A stretch of 64,000 nucleotides of DNA from positions 558,001 to 622,000 of the forward strand of contig NZ_JAAUVI010000002.1 in assembly GCF_021352225.1 (NCBI RefSeq), in the 5' to 3' direction. The notes beneath the pieces are model-generated. The model worked only from the letters and a program-made list of their open reading frames with translations. It searched no databases and was not told the origin of the DNA. Shown here piece after piece: positions 42,744 through 51,987 of this stretch (the stretch's first letter is position 1; every line of letters starts with the position of its first letter). The DNA comes from Methylobacterium sp. C25 (GTDB taxonomy: Bacteria > Pseudomonadota > Alphaproteobacteria > Rhizobiales > Beijerinckiaceae). Made by a program: the position numbers and the translations under genes.

Positions 42744-43373
42744 TCAGACGACTTCGGCCGCAGCTGGCGATGGCGCGGCTGTTGGCCGCCCGGCATGTTG
42801 AAAGAGCCGCTCGCTGGTCAGCTTGAGGAAATAGAATCCGAATTCCGGGTTCTGGTAGTAGAGCTGCTTCACTTCCGAATATGCTAGGCAGAGCGCGTGC
42901 CCGCTCTCGATGCAGACCAGCGAGCCGGTGCGGCGATTGTCCGGCGCGAGCATGCCGAGTTCGCCGACGACGTCGCCCGCACCGAGCTCGATGTCGTGCT
43001 CCGGGATACGGAAACGCCCGCTCTCGATCGTGAACATCTCCGAGGCTTCGTCTCCCAACCGAAAGATCACCTGCCCCGCCTTGAACTGACGTGCCTTGCC
43101 GAACGGCTTGAGCCAGTCGAGCGAGAGATCGCCGGAAGCGGCCTTCTCGACGTCCTTCACGAGACGAACCATCTGGAACAGCCGCCAGGCGTTGAATGGA
43201 ATCTGGATCATTTCAGTCAGCACTACGGGCATGCTGTTGATCATCAGACCGTAGGTGATGACCACGCAGCTCGCCGTGAGCGCCACGATGCGCAGCGGTA
43301 TCATCGTACTCATCGCCGACGAGGCGACAGTGAGCACGGTGCCGGCATAGCCGATCGCCTCGACCCAGTTCAT
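42744..43373 (-). CDS. membrane protein with C-terminal cyclic-nucleotide-binding domain
   Basis: 209 residues. Two or three hydrophobic segments fill the first 60 residues, then a cyclic-nucleotide-binding fold follows from about 90 to 190 (FKAGQVIFRLGDEASEMFTIESGRFRI ... LGAGDVVGELGML ... RRTGSLVC). The phosphate-binding cassette GELGMLAPDNRRTGSL retains Glu and Arg, so ligand binding is plausible. The architecture recalls Popeye-domain proteins. A class III cyclase is encoded about 38 kb away, which may or may not be related. Confidence 0.85.
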   Translation of the reverse strand: MNWVEAIGYAGTVLTVASSAMSTMIPLRIVALTASCVVITYGLMINSMPVVLTEMIQIPFNAWRLFQMVRLVKDVEKAASGDLSLDWLKPFGKARQFKAGQVIFRLGDEASEMFTIESGRFRIPEHDIELGAGDVVGELGMLAPDNRRTGSLVCIESGHALCLAYSEVKQLYYQNPEFGFYFLKLTSERLFQHAGRPTAAPSPAAAEVV

Positions 43374-43464
43374 GCATCCCCCTGCGATCCGGTATCGTCG
43401 AGCCCGCTCGAACCGCCGGTCCCGTCACCCTGACTGCGCAATGCGGCACGGCTCAGGCGTGGCG

Positions 43465-44835
43465 TTACCCAAACCGTTCGATGACTTCATCGGCCGCCCG
43501 CGCCCCTTCCGCGTAGGCGCCACCCGCCGTGCCCCATTGCTCGCGCGACAAGGCCTCGCCCGCAAACCAGAGTCTCTCGTCGACCGGCGCCTTCAGCGCA
43601 ACCCGCGCTGGGGCGTGGCCTGGAGGCACGACAGCCCACGAGCCAAGCGACCGGGCATCCCGCCGCCATTCGGTCACGGCAGGGATGGCGAGGTCGTCGA
43701 TGGCGCGATAGCCAAAATGCTCGGCGAGCACGGCACGCACGAGATGACGGGCTGCGTTGGCCGGAGCCAGCTTGGCATCGAGCCCTTCGGCCATAGCAGC
43801 ATCCATCTCGAAGAAGTGAAAGGGTGACCCTCCGATCCGTGTCAGCATGCCGGGTGGGCGGTGTCGTCCGCCGATGACACTCGCAAGCCGATCGCGGCCC
43901 TGAAAGGGGGCCGACGGCCAGTGCAGCACGGCGTGTTCGTAGGTGCCGGAGATAAATCCGTCGATCGCCGAGCGGATGGCAGGAGGCAGGGCCGGCGTGA
44001 AGCGGATACTGGATTGCAGCACCATGATCGGCACCGTGACGATCACGGCCTTTGCCGAGAGTGAGGCGCCGTCCGCAGTTCCGACCTTCACGCCGTCCGC
44101 CGAGCGATCGATGCGGGTAACCGGCATCCGCAGGACGATCGGCAGGTCTTGCGACAGCCGCGCGAGGTAGGCGCCATACCCACCGTCGACGAAGAAGTTT
44201 TCGCCGTATTCGAGGCTCGGCCAGTCGTGCAGCGAGACCTCATCGAGCGGGCGGCCGGAGACCAGCGCGTGGACCAGTTCGATCCGGTCACGCCATGGCC
44301 CAAGCCCGACGGGAACGAGCGAGCCCACCGCGCAATCCTCGCTCGTCTTGGATGCCCCGAGCGTCATCGCGCGGTCGGCGAGATCGAAGGCGCTGGAGAA
44401 GGCGCGCCGCTCGGCCGGCCGCGCGCGACGGCGGCCGATGACGAGGTGCCCGTTCTGCGGCGCCTTGCGCAGGGGCTCGCCGCGCGCCCGGCCCAGCGCG
44501 ACCAGCGGGTTGACCGGGCCCGCATGAAGCCAATGGGCACCGAGGTCGATCGGATGGCCGCGCAGGCTCGTGGTGACAGCCCGGCCGCCGACGCGGTCGC
44601 GTGCTTCGAGGACCGCGACGGATAGCCCGGCCTCGATGAGCCTGCGCGCCGCGCCGATGCCCGCCGCACCGGCCCCGACGACGATGACGTTTGGCGAGGT
44701 CGGCAACGGCGCAAAGCGCGGCATTACCGTCGAGCGGAAGCGGGCATGCGCAGGCGGAACGGCAAGGCGGTCGGGCGTCATGGCGCTGTGCTCGCAGATC
44801 CGCGCCACATCGTCACCGGGTACTCCGCGACGCAT
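43465..44835 (-). CDS. FAD-dependent amine oxidase
   Basis: A 456-residue flavin monoamine-oxidase-like protein with the dinucleotide-binding VIVVGAGAAGIGAARRL followed by VLEARDRVGGRA, a GAHWLH segment, and the C-terminal LWFAGEALSREQWGTAGGAYAEG that contacts FAD. The ATG at 44835 has AGGA five bases upstream; ATGs at 44781 and 44724 would give shorter forms and are closer to the usual family start. The substrate is unknown. Confidence 0.87.
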   Translation of the reverse strand: MRRGVPGDDVARICEHSAMTPDRLAVPPAHARFRSTVMPRFAPLPTSPNVIVVGAGAAGIGAARRLIEAGLSVAVLEARDRVGGRAVTTSLRGHPIDLGAHWLHAGPVNPLVALGRARGEPLRKAPQNGHLVIGRRRARPAERRAFSSAFDLADRAMTLGASKTSEDCAVGSLVPVGLGPWRDRIELVHALVSGRPLDEVSLHDWPSLEYGENFFVDGGYGAYLARLSQDLPIVLRMPVTRIDRSADGVKVGTADGASLSAKAVIVTVPIMVLQSSIRFTPALPPAIRSAIDGFISGTYEHAVLHWPSAPFQGRDRLASVIGGRHRPPGMLTRIGGSPFHFFEMDAAMAEGLDAKLAPANAARHLVRAVLAEHFGYRAIDDLAIPAVTEWRRDARSLGSWAVVPPGHAPARVALKAPVDERLWFAGEALSREQWGTAGGAYAEGARAADEVIERFG

Positions 44836-45538
44836 CTCGGTCCTGTTACATGGGCCGCAGAGGTCGGTCTTCGCATCCGCGCGGAGGAGCCTGACGACAC
44901 CAGTCAGAAATGCGGCCGGATGGGAAGGCTTTCAGTGTCGATCTACGCGGTAACACCGACGAGTCCTTCGATCGTGGGATCAAATACCTCGTCAAGAATC
45001 AACTCCTCGACCGATGATGTTTTCATGGCGACGAGCGACTTTCTCGCCCCGGTGCTGCGGTGCGGTAAGCATTTGAACGTGCACACCAGTCGCCGGAACA
45101 AGCATTGTTGCGGTCGAATTCGACCAAGCTTGTGCGCGTTTTCGGCTTGACGAGAGGCGAACACAGTCGCAGTCTCCACAAGTGCTTCGAAAGGGAAGCA
45201 CTGACAGCTCGGAGAGACAGCGATCATTTTATCGTTGTTGCGAAGAGTATTGGCTGAAGGAGACAGGAATGACTCCACCCCAGCGGAAAGCCGCTTAGAC
45301 GACCTCAGGTTCGGTTTGGCCTGAGATTGAGCGGCGCGTTACGAGCCACCGGACGGAAGCGGCCCCAGGGGCGCAGAAGCGACCTGTATAGGTACGACTT
45401 CGAACACGCATCAGCCCCACCTAGAGCCGCTTCCGCCGCGGTTCCTCCTCGGCGAAGACGATCGCGAGCGTAGCTGCCCAGCGCCCCGGCCTCCGGACGG
45501 CGGGCGCATTTCGCATGATGACTGTCGGCGAACGGGAC
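44836..45538. other. 700-base gene-poor region
   Basis: No confident gene. It holds a 14-base perfect palindrome GGTCGAATTCGACC (45113-45126). A 27-codon minus-strand frame (44943-45026) begins MKTSSVEELILDEVF, and a 9-codon plus-strand frame at about 45270 (MTPPQRKAA) is preceded by GGAG and followed by a CTCAGG/CCTGAG hairpin. A longer 111-codon minus-strand frame covers part of it, but codon use looks irregular. Confidence 0.5.
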
Positions 45539-47011
45539 CTAGTCGATCCCGAGCTTCGCCTTCAGCAGGGCATTGACCGAAGCCGGGTTGGCCTTGCCGC
45601 CAGTGGCCTTCATGGTCTGCCCCACGAACCAGCCGAGCAGCGTCGGCTTCTCCTTGGCCTGGGCGACCTTGTCTGGATTCTTGGCGATGATCTCGTCGAT
45701 CGCCGCCTCGATGGCGCCGGTGTCGGTGACCTGCTTCATGCCGCGCTGCTCGACGATCTCGCGCGGGCTGCCACCCTCGGACCAGACGATCTCGAACAGG
45801 TCTTTGGCAATCTTGCCGGAAATCACGCCTTCGCCGATCAGATCGACGATCCCGCCGAGTTGCTCGGCCGAGACCGGCGTGTCCTCGATGCCTTTGCCTT
45901 CCTTGTTCAGGCGGCCGAACAGCTCGTTGATCACCCAGTTCGCAGCGGCCTTGCCATCGCGCCCTCGCGCCACGGCCTCGAAATAGTCGGCCGAGGAGCG
46001 TTCGGCGACGAGCACGCCGGCATCGTAGGCGCTGAGCCCGAAATCGGCGATGAAGCGCGCCTTCTTGGCGTCCGGCAGTTCGGGCAGGCCCTCGGCCAGC
46101 CCGTCGACGAAGGCCTGGTCGAATTCGAGCGGAAGCAGGTCCGGGTCGGGGAAGTAGCGGTAGTCGTGCGCCTCTTCCTTCGAGCGCATGGAGCGGGTCT
46201 CGCCCTTGTTCGGGTCGTAGAGCCGGGTCTCCTGGTCGATCGTGCCGCCATCCTCGATGATCGCGATCTGGCGGCGAGCCTCGGTCTCGATGGCCTGGCC
46301 GATGAAGCGGATCGAGTTGACGTTCTTGATCTCGCAGCGCGTGCCGAGCGGGTCGCCGGGCTTGCGCACCGAGACGTTCACGTCGGCGCGCAGGTTGCCC
46401 TTCTCCATGTCGCCGTCGCAGGTGCCGAGATAGCGCAGGATGGTGCGCAGCTTGGTCACGTAGGCCCGCGCCTCCTCGGAGGAGCGCAGGTCAGGCTGCG
46501 AGACGATCTCCATCAGCGCGACGCCGGAACGGTTGAGGTCGACGAAGCTCTTGGTCGGGTCCTGGTCGTGCAGCGACTTGCCGGCATCCTGCTCCAGGTG
46601 AAGGCGCTCGATGCCAACCGTGATCGACTCGCCATCCGCGAGATCGACGAGCACCTCGCCCTCGCCGACGATGGGGTCCTTGTACTGCGAGATCTGATAG
46701 CCCTGCGGCAGATCCGGATAGAAGTAGTTTTTCCTGTCGAAGACAGAGCGGTGATTGATCTTGGCCTTGAGCCCGAGACCGGTGCGCACAGCCTGCGCCA
46801 CGCATTCCTCGTTGATCACCGGCAGCATGCCGGGCATCGCCGCATCCACCAGCGAGACGTGGTCGTTCGGCTCACCGCCGAACTCGGTGGAGGCGCCGGA
46901 AAACAGCTTGGAGCGGCTAGTGACCTGGGCATGGATCTCCATGCCGATCACGACCTCCCAGTCGTGCAGGCCGCCCTTGATGAGCTTTTTCGGGGAAACG
47001 GGGGCGTTCAT
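45539..47011 (-). CDS. gatB: Asp-tRNA(Asn)/Glu-tRNA(Gln) amidotransferase subunit B
   Basis: The subunit that binds misacylated tRNA and activates its acyl group in the GatCAB complex. 490 residues with [22 protein letters not shown] near the start, then [44 protein letters not shown], and the C-terminal YqeY-like helical domain (about 340-490). gatC and gatA are not adjacent here. Confidence 0.98.
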   Translation of the reverse strand: MNAPVSPKKLIKGGLHDWEVVIGMEIHAQVTSRSKLFSGASTEFGGEPNDHVSLVDAAMPGMLPVINEECVAQAVRTGLGLKAKINHRSVFDRKNYFYPDLPQGYQISQYKDPIVGEGEVLVDLADGESITVGIERLHLEQDAGKSLHDQDPTKSFVDLNRSGVALMEIVSQPDLRSSEEARAYVTKLRTILRYLGTCDGDMEKGNLRADVNVSVRKPGDPLGTRCEIKNVNSIRFIGQAIETEARRQIAIIEDGGTIDQETRLYDPNKGETRSMRSKEEAHDYRYFPDPDLLPLEFDQAFVDGLAEGLPELPDAKKARFIADFGLSAYDAGVLVAERSSADYFEAVARGRDGKAAANWVINELFGRLNKEGKGIEDTPVSAEQLGGIVDLIGEGVISGKIAKDLFEIVWSEGGSPREIVEQRGMKQVTDTGAIEAAIDEIIAKNPDKVAQAKEKPTLLGWFVGQTMKATGGKANPASVNALLKAKLGID

Positions 47012-47108
47012 GACGTCTCGAACTCTCGGCGCGGACGATCAATCCGCGATCTTCGGCGTGTGTAGGAAGGGCGAGGCTCGCCGGTCAAGGCAATGGGCGT
47101 CCTCACCA

Positions 47109-47148
47109 CCGTCATTCCGGGGCCGCGAAGCGGAACCCGGAATGACGG
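47109..47148. repeat. palindromic intergenic repeat
   Basis: CCGTCATTCCGG and CCGGAATGACGG form perfect arms around a 16-base centre. The GTCATTCCGGG motif is a common dispersed repeat in Rhizobiales (recalled). It lies between gatB and the GntP-type permease. Confidence 0.85.
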
Positions 47149-47158
47149 CAACTCGTCG

Positions 47159-48556
47159 TCACACCAATCCCGTCGCGTAATAGACGCCGATCACGAAAAA
47201 CACCGCCAGCGTCTTGATGCAGGTGATGGCGAAGATGTCGCCGTAGGATTGCCGGTGCGTCAGCCCGGTCACGGCGAGCAGCGTGATCACCGCGCCGTTA
47301 TGCGGCAGCGTGTCCATGCCGCCGCTGGCCATGGAGGCGACGCGGTGCATCACCTCCAGCGGAATCCCGGAGGCCTGCGCCGCCTGGACGAAGCGCTCGC
47401 CGAGCGCGGCCAGCGCGATCGAGAGGCCGCCCGAGGCCGAGCCCGTGACGCCGGCGAGCACGTTCACCGTCACCGCCTCGTTCACCAGAGGGTTCGGGAT
47501 CGCGGAGAGCGCATCCGAGATCACCTTGAAGCCCGGCAGCGCCGCGATCACCGCGCCGAAGCCGTATTCGGTGGCGGTGTTCATGCCGGCGAGCAGCGAG
47601 CCGGCCACCGCCGCCTTGGAGCCCTCGGAGAACCGGCTCGCGAGGTTGCGGAAGCCGAGCAGCACCGTGGCGAGGATGCCGAGGATCAGCGCGCCTTCCA
47701 CGGCCCAGATCGCGGCGACCGCCTTCACCTGAACCGTCACGGGATGGGCGACCATGTCCGGATTGAGCGCTGCCGAGGCCTCCGTGCCGTAGGAGGCGGT
47801 GATCCAGGAGAGCAGCAGCTTGTTGCCGATGCCGACGATGAAGAGTGGCAACAGCGCGATGGCGGGATGGATCGTGATCTTGTCCTCGCTCGCGACCGGC
47901 TCCTCGGCATGGTCGGCCCCGTAGCCCTCGCCGGCGGCGGCAGCCCGGCGGCGACGGAATTCGAGCCAGGCGACGCCGAGCGTGAAGACGAAGATCGAGC
48001 CGATGATGCCGAGCCAGGGCGCGGCGTAGGCGTCGGTCTTGAAGAAGCTCGTCGGGATGATGTTCTGGATCTGCGGGGTGCCCGGCAGGGTGTCCATGGT
48101 GAAGGTGAAGGCGCCGAGCGCGATCGTGCCGGGGATCAGGCGCTTGGGAATGTCGCTGCGCCGAAACAGCTCGGCCGCGAAGGGATAGACAGCAAACACC
48201 GCCACGAAGAGCGAGACGCCGCCATAGGTCAGGATCGCGCCGACGAGGACGATGGCGGCCACCGCCCTGCCCTGCCCGAGCAAACCCGTCACCGCGCCGA
48301 CGATGGAGCGGGCGAAGCCCGAGATCTCGATGAGCTTTCCGAAGACGGCGCCGAGCAGGAAGAGCGGAAAGTACAGCTTCAGGAAGCCGACCATCTTCTC
48401 CATGAACAGGCCGGAGAAGATCGTCGGCACGGCGGCCGGGTCGGTGACGAGCACCGCAGCCATGGCCGCGATCGGCGCGAACAGGATGACGGAGAAGCCG
48501 CGATAGGCGACCGCCATCAGGAAGAACAGCGCCGCGAGGCAGACCACGAAGCTCAT
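47159..48556 (-). CDS. GntP-family permease
   Basis: 465 residues with about 12 membrane segments, starting MSFVVCLAALFFLMAVAYRGFSVILFAPIAA. Motifs such as YGGVSLFVAVFAVYPFAAEL, TMDTLPGTPQIQNIIPTSFF and MDTLPHNGAVITLLAVTGL match GntP-type H+ symporters, including the subgroup annotated for hydroxy- or ketoacids. The start has AAGGAGT just upstream. The substrate is not determined. Confidence 0.88.
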   Translation of the reverse strand: MSFVVCLAALFFLMAVAYRGFSVILFAPIAAMAAVLVTDPAAVPTIFSGLFMEKMVGFLKLYFPLFLLGAVFGKLIEISGFARSIVGAVTGLLGQGRAVAAIVLVGAILTYGGVSLFVAVFAVYPFAAELFRRSDIPKRLIPGTIALGAFTFTMDTLPGTPQIQNIIPTSFFKTDAYAAPWLGIIGSIFVFTLGVAWLEFRRRRAAAAGEGYGADHAEEPVASEDKITIHPAIALLPLFIVGIGNKLLLSWITASYGTEASAALNPDMVAHPVTVQVKAVAAIWAVEGALILGILATVLLGFRNLASRFSEGSKAAVAGSLLAGMNTATEYGFGAVIAALPGFKVISDALSAIPNPLVNEAVTVNVLAGVTGSASGGLSIALAALGERFVQAAQASGIPLEVMHRVASMASGGMDTLPHNGAVITLLAVTGLTHRQSYGDIFAITCIKTLAVFFVIGVYYATGLV

Positions 48557-48703
48557 CGGCACTCCTTGGAATGGCAGGATAATGCTGTCGAAGCTGGACG
48601 CGGCGGGAGTCAAGCGATGGCCGCACGCCCGCGAAGAATTGATGGCGAGCTAGCCGCGCCGCACGCAACGGCGATGACAAGAGGCCATATTTCGAAACCA
48701 ACC

Positions 48704-49201
48704 TCAGAGCATCCGGTGCATCACCAAGGCATCGACCAGCCCCAGGCGGGGATGGCGGAACGCTTCGGGAAGGCGGCCCACCTCAGCGAAGCCGAACGAG
48801 CGCCACAGGGCGATTGCACGCTCGTTGCTCGCCACCACGAAGTTGAACTGCATCGCCGTGAAACCGGCCTCGCGCGCCACATCGAACGAGCGCTTGGCCA
48901 TGGCACGCGCGACCCCGCGGCCCGTGGCGTCGGCATGGGTCGCGTAGCCTGCATTCGCGACATGGGCGCCGCCTCCGAGCTGGTTCGGTCGAATGTAGCA
49001 GGTGCCGAGCACGCGACCGCCGCTCTCGGCCACGAGCACGCGATGAGCGGGGGCCATCCAGTAATCGAGGATGGCGTCGCCGCTCCAATCACTCGGTAGG
49101 GTATAGGTCTCGCCGGCGCGAACAATCGGCTCGAGGATCGAGAGGATCGCGCCGCGATCGGCTGGCGTAGCCGGGCGGACGTTCAGGTCACTCACAGGCA
49201 C
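48704..49201 (-). CDS. GNAT-family N-acetyltransferase
   Basis: About 165 residues with the acetyl-CoA loop in GYATHADATGRGVARAMAKRS and the C-terminal NFVVASNERAIALWRSFGFAEVG. The GTG at 49201 is favoured because GAGG lies six bases upstream; the GTG at 49195 is an alternative. Its start overlaps the end of the upstream unknown gene, so it is probably the last gene of the B12 uptake operon. The substrate is unknown. Confidence 0.87.
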   Translation of the reverse strand: MPVSDLNVRPATPADRGAILSILEPIVRAGETYTLPSDWSGDAILDYWMAPAHRVLVAESGGRVLGTCYIRPNQLGGGAHVANAGYATHADATGRGVARAMAKRSFDVAREAGFTAMQFNFVVASNERAIALWRSFGFAEVGRLPEAFRHPRLGLVDALVMHRML

Positions 49202-50165
49202 CCGGATCCTCTTCGTCCGCCTCGATCTCCATGATCTCGCCGCGTCGATAGCGCGCCTGGTTCTCGGCCACACGCCGCGCCGCCTGCAGATGACGGCCCC
49301 GGCCGACCTCGTCCGGGTTGCCGCCTTCGGCGACATGGCGCTTGGCTGCGACGAGGTCGGGATTCCCCCAGCGGTCGAGGAGTGCCTGGAAGGCATCCAC
49401 GCGCTCCTGCCGGAACGGGATGCGCTGACCGAGCGCGTCCTTGTAGGGATGCGCCGGGTGCATCGCGGCGAAGGGCACGAAACCTTCCGGGATCGGTGTG
49501 GTGGCCGCATGCGTCCGTCCGCCCTTGAGCAGCTGCGGCATCACATGGGTATGCGGCCCCTCGGGGCTCTTGCCGTCCGCAGGAGGGATCGGCTGGAAGA
49601 CCTCGACGCGGCCGGCGCGGCCGACGAAGACCCGGTTGGGGCTCAGCTCGACGAGGCGCGGCCCGATCGGATTGGCATGGTCGAAGATCGGCTTGCCGGA
49701 GCCGGCGCGCAGGCAGGCGATCACCTCCGGATCGGCCGAGCGGACGCAGGCATCGACGGCGAGCAGATCGAGGCCGAGATCGAACAGGATCGCATCGCGG
49801 TCCTCGTCGCGGGCGGCATCCCTGTCGGGTCCGAGCTCGGTGACGACGCTTCGCCGCGTCATCGCGCAGGCCTCCTCCGGCAGGCAGAAGGCGACCGCGT
49901 GGTTCCAGCCGGAATTGATCGCGGTCTCGTAGGCCACCGGGCGCAAGCCTGGGATAGGCGTGAAAGCGACGGCGCCGCGCGAGGTATAGGCGCCGAGCCG
50001 GCCGTCGGTCAGCTCGGTGACGGTCTCGTCGGCGTCGCGCATGAACTCGGCGATGGCACCGAAGCTGCCGACGCTCCAGGCCGTCTCCGGATCGGCGAGG
50101 CTGGTGCGCAGCAGGGCCTCGACGGCGCGCACGTCGTCCATCTCCTCCGCGGTGGCGATCGTCAT
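49188..50165 (-). CDS. uncharacterised protein in the cobalamin-uptake operon
   Basis: 325 residues without signal peptide or membrane segment. I do not recognise the family. The central part looks folded (about 60-190: AYTSRGAVAFTPIPGLRPVAYETAINSGWNH and PRLVELSPNRVFVGRAGRV). It is followed by a histidine-rich stretch at 203-240 with H205, H207, H219, H236 and H239 (GPHTHVMPQLLKGGRTHA ... MHPAHPYKD). The C-terminus is charged. Its ATG overlaps the btuD stop by four bases (ATGA), tying it to B12 import. A role in cobalamin or cobalt handling is possible but unproven. Confidence 0.8.
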   Translation of the reverse strand: MTIATAEEMDDVRAVEALLRTSLADPETAWSVGSFGAIAEFMRDADETVTELTDGRLGAYTSRGAVAFTPIPGLRPVAYETAINSGWNHAVAFCLPEEACAMTRRSVVTELGPDRDAARDEDRDAILFDLGLDLLAVDACVRSADPEVIACLRAGSGKPIFDHANPIGPRLVELSPNRVFVGRAGRVEVFQPIPPADGKSPEGPHTHVMPQLLKGGRTHAATTPIPEGFVPFAAMHPAHPYKDALGQRIPFRQERVDAFQALLDRWGNPDLVAAKRHVAEGGNPDEVGRGRHLQAARRVAENQARYRRGEIMEIEADEEDPGACE

Positions 50166-50962
50166 GGGCGTGTCCCTCCCTGTTCCGTCCCTGCGCGCGT
50201 CCAGGGCAGGATATAGGCCCCGCCATCGGCATGGCGGCCCCTCTGAGCGGTGACGCCGAAGACCGAGCGCAGCAATCCATCGTCCAATGCGGCGACGGGG
50301 GCGGCATCGGCGACGATGCGACCCTGCGCCATCACGACGAGCCGGTCGCAGAAGCGCGCGGCGAGGGTCAGGTCGTGCAGCACGGCGATTACGCCGGCAC
50401 CGCCATGGCTGACCTTGCGAAGCAGCGCCATCGCGTCGAGCTGATGGGCCGGGTCGAGGGCCGTGATCGGCTCGTCCGCGAGGAGCATCTCGGCCTCGAC
50501 GCTGAGCGCACGGGCCAGCAACACCCTCATGCGCTCGCCGGAGGAGAGTGTCGGCTCGGTCCGCGCGGCGAGATGCGCAACCTCCGTCAGGGCCATCGCG
50601 CGGGCAATCGCCGCATGATCGGCGGCGCTTTCGGCGGCGAACGCACTGCGATGGGGCAACCGGCCGAGGGCGACGATCTCGCGCACACTCATCGGCCAGC
50701 CTATGCCGGCGCCCTGGAAGAAAGCCGCGACGCGCCGGGCTCGCTCGTCACGCGTTACGCTGGTGATCGGCCTGCCATCGATCGTGACCTGGCCGGCATC
50801 GGGCTCGATCAGCCCAGCGAGCACGCGCAGCAAGGTGGTCTTGCCCGCTCCGTTAGGCCCGACGAGGCCGACGAACTCGCCGCGCTCCACGGTGAGGCCG
50901 ACCCGGTCCAGGATCATGCGGCCGCCGAGGCGAATGACCGCATCCTCCACCGCGAGGCGCAT
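50162..50962 (-). CDS. btuD: cobalamin ABC transporter ATPase
   Basis: A 266-residue ABC ATPase of the FecE/BtuD group. Walker A GPNGAGKTTLLRVLAG, signature LSSGERMRVLLARAL (Ser in place of the first Gly), Walker B EMLLADEPITALD, and switch histidine VLHDLTLAA. It overlaps btuC by one base upstream and the unknown gene downstream. The substrate assignment rests on the cobalamin riboswitch upstream of the operon. Confidence 0.9.
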   Translation of the reverse strand: MRLAVEDAVIRLGGRMILDRVGLTVERGEFVGLVGPNGAGKTTLLRVLAGLIEPDAGQVTIDGRPITSVTRDERARRVAAFFQGAGIGWPMSVREIVALGRLPHRSAFAAESAADHAAIARAMALTEVAHLAARTEPTLSSGERMRVLLARALSVEAEMLLADEPITALDPAHQLDAMALLRKVSHGGAGVIAVLHDLTLAARFCDRLVVMAQGRIVADAAPVAALDDGLLRSVFGVTAQRGRHADGGAYILPWTRAGTEQGGTRP

Positions 50963-51987
50963 CAGCCCCTCCCCCGGTGGTGAAACAGCAGGCCAATGAG
51001 AAATGGCGCACCGACGAGGGCCGTCACGACACCGAGCTTCAGCTCCGGCCGCGTCGGCAGCAGCCGCACCGCGATGTCGGCGAGGAGCACGAGCGCGGCA
51101 CCCGCGAAGCCGCTCGGCAGCAGGCTGGCCGAAGGCCGCGCTCCAACCAGCGGGCGCATCAGATGCGGCACCACGAGCCCAACGAAGCCGATCGCCCCGC
51201 TAACTGCGACACCGCTGCCGACTGCGAGTGCAGCCCCCGTCACGATGCGCAACCGCACGGAGACAAGATTGAACCCGAGGCTCGACGCCGTGTCCTCACC
51301 GAGGGACAGCGCATCGAGCGCCCGGCCGGTGGAGAACATCATCAGCCAGCCGACGAGCATGAGCGGCAAGCAAAGCCAGACGTGGTCCATGCTGCGGTCG
51401 ATGAGCGAACCCATCAGCCAGAAAACGATCTCCAGGGCTGCATAGGGGTTCGGTGCGAAGTTGAGGGCGAGCGCCGTCAGCGCACCGGCAAGGCTCGAAA
51501 GGCCGACGCCGGCAAGGATCAATCCAAGGGTGCCGGTACCGCGCATCGCGAGCAGGTTGATGGCGAGCGCCGCGCCCGCGGCTCCGGCGATACCGCCGAG
51601 CGGCAGGGCGAGGCTCAGTGCTCCGGCGAGCCCGCTATAGAACACGATGACCGCGCCCAACGCTGCGGCAGACGAGATGCCCAGAATGCCCGGATCGGCG
51701 AGCGGGTTGCGCAGATAACCCTGCATCACCGCACCGGTCAGTCCGAGACTGAAGCCGACGAGCGCCCCGAGTAGCGCGCGCGGAATGCGCAACTCCCACA
51801 GCACCAGGGCCGGGAGGGTGGTGCGCCCAGCGAGCCAGTCTGCGAAGGCTGCCGGCACGTCCAAGGCGGCATAGCCGCTAGCGACGGAGGCAACCAGGAG
51901 AGTGGCGACGAGGACGGCCAGGGCTGGCACGAGCCAGCGCCCGGGGCGGTATTGCCGAACGACGATGGGCGGCGAGGGTGCGTTCAT
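50962..51987 (-). CDS. btuC: cobalamin ABC transporter permease
   Basis: A 341-residue FecCD-type permease with about ten helices. The segment LRIPRALLGALVGFSLGLTGAVMQGYLRNPLADPGILGISSAA is diagnostic, as is VSGAIGFVGLVVPHLMRPLVG. The ATG overlaps the btuF stop (ATGA). Confidence 0.92.
   Translation of the reverse strand: MNAPSPPIVVRQYRPGRWLVPALAVLVATLLVASVASGYAALDVPAAFADWLAGRTTLPALVLWELRIPRALLGALVGFSLGLTGAVMQGYLRNPLADPGILGISSAAALGAVIVFYSGLAGALSLALPLGGIAGAAGAALAINLLAMRGTGTLGLILAGVGLSSLAGALTALALNFAPNPYAALEIVFWLMGSLIDRSMDHVWLCLPLMLVGWLMMFSTGRALDALSLGEDTASSLGFNLVSVRLRIVTGAALAVGSGVAVSGAIGFVGLVVPHLMRPLVGARPSASLLPSGFAGAALVLLADIAVRLLPTRPELKLGVVTALVGAPFLIGLLFHHRGRG

Noticed and set aside
47093..49099. 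A 668-codon plus-strand frame antisense to the GntP-type permease
   Set aside because: Extremely Arg/Asp/Glu/His-rich translation, typical of an antisense shadow in high-GC DNA.
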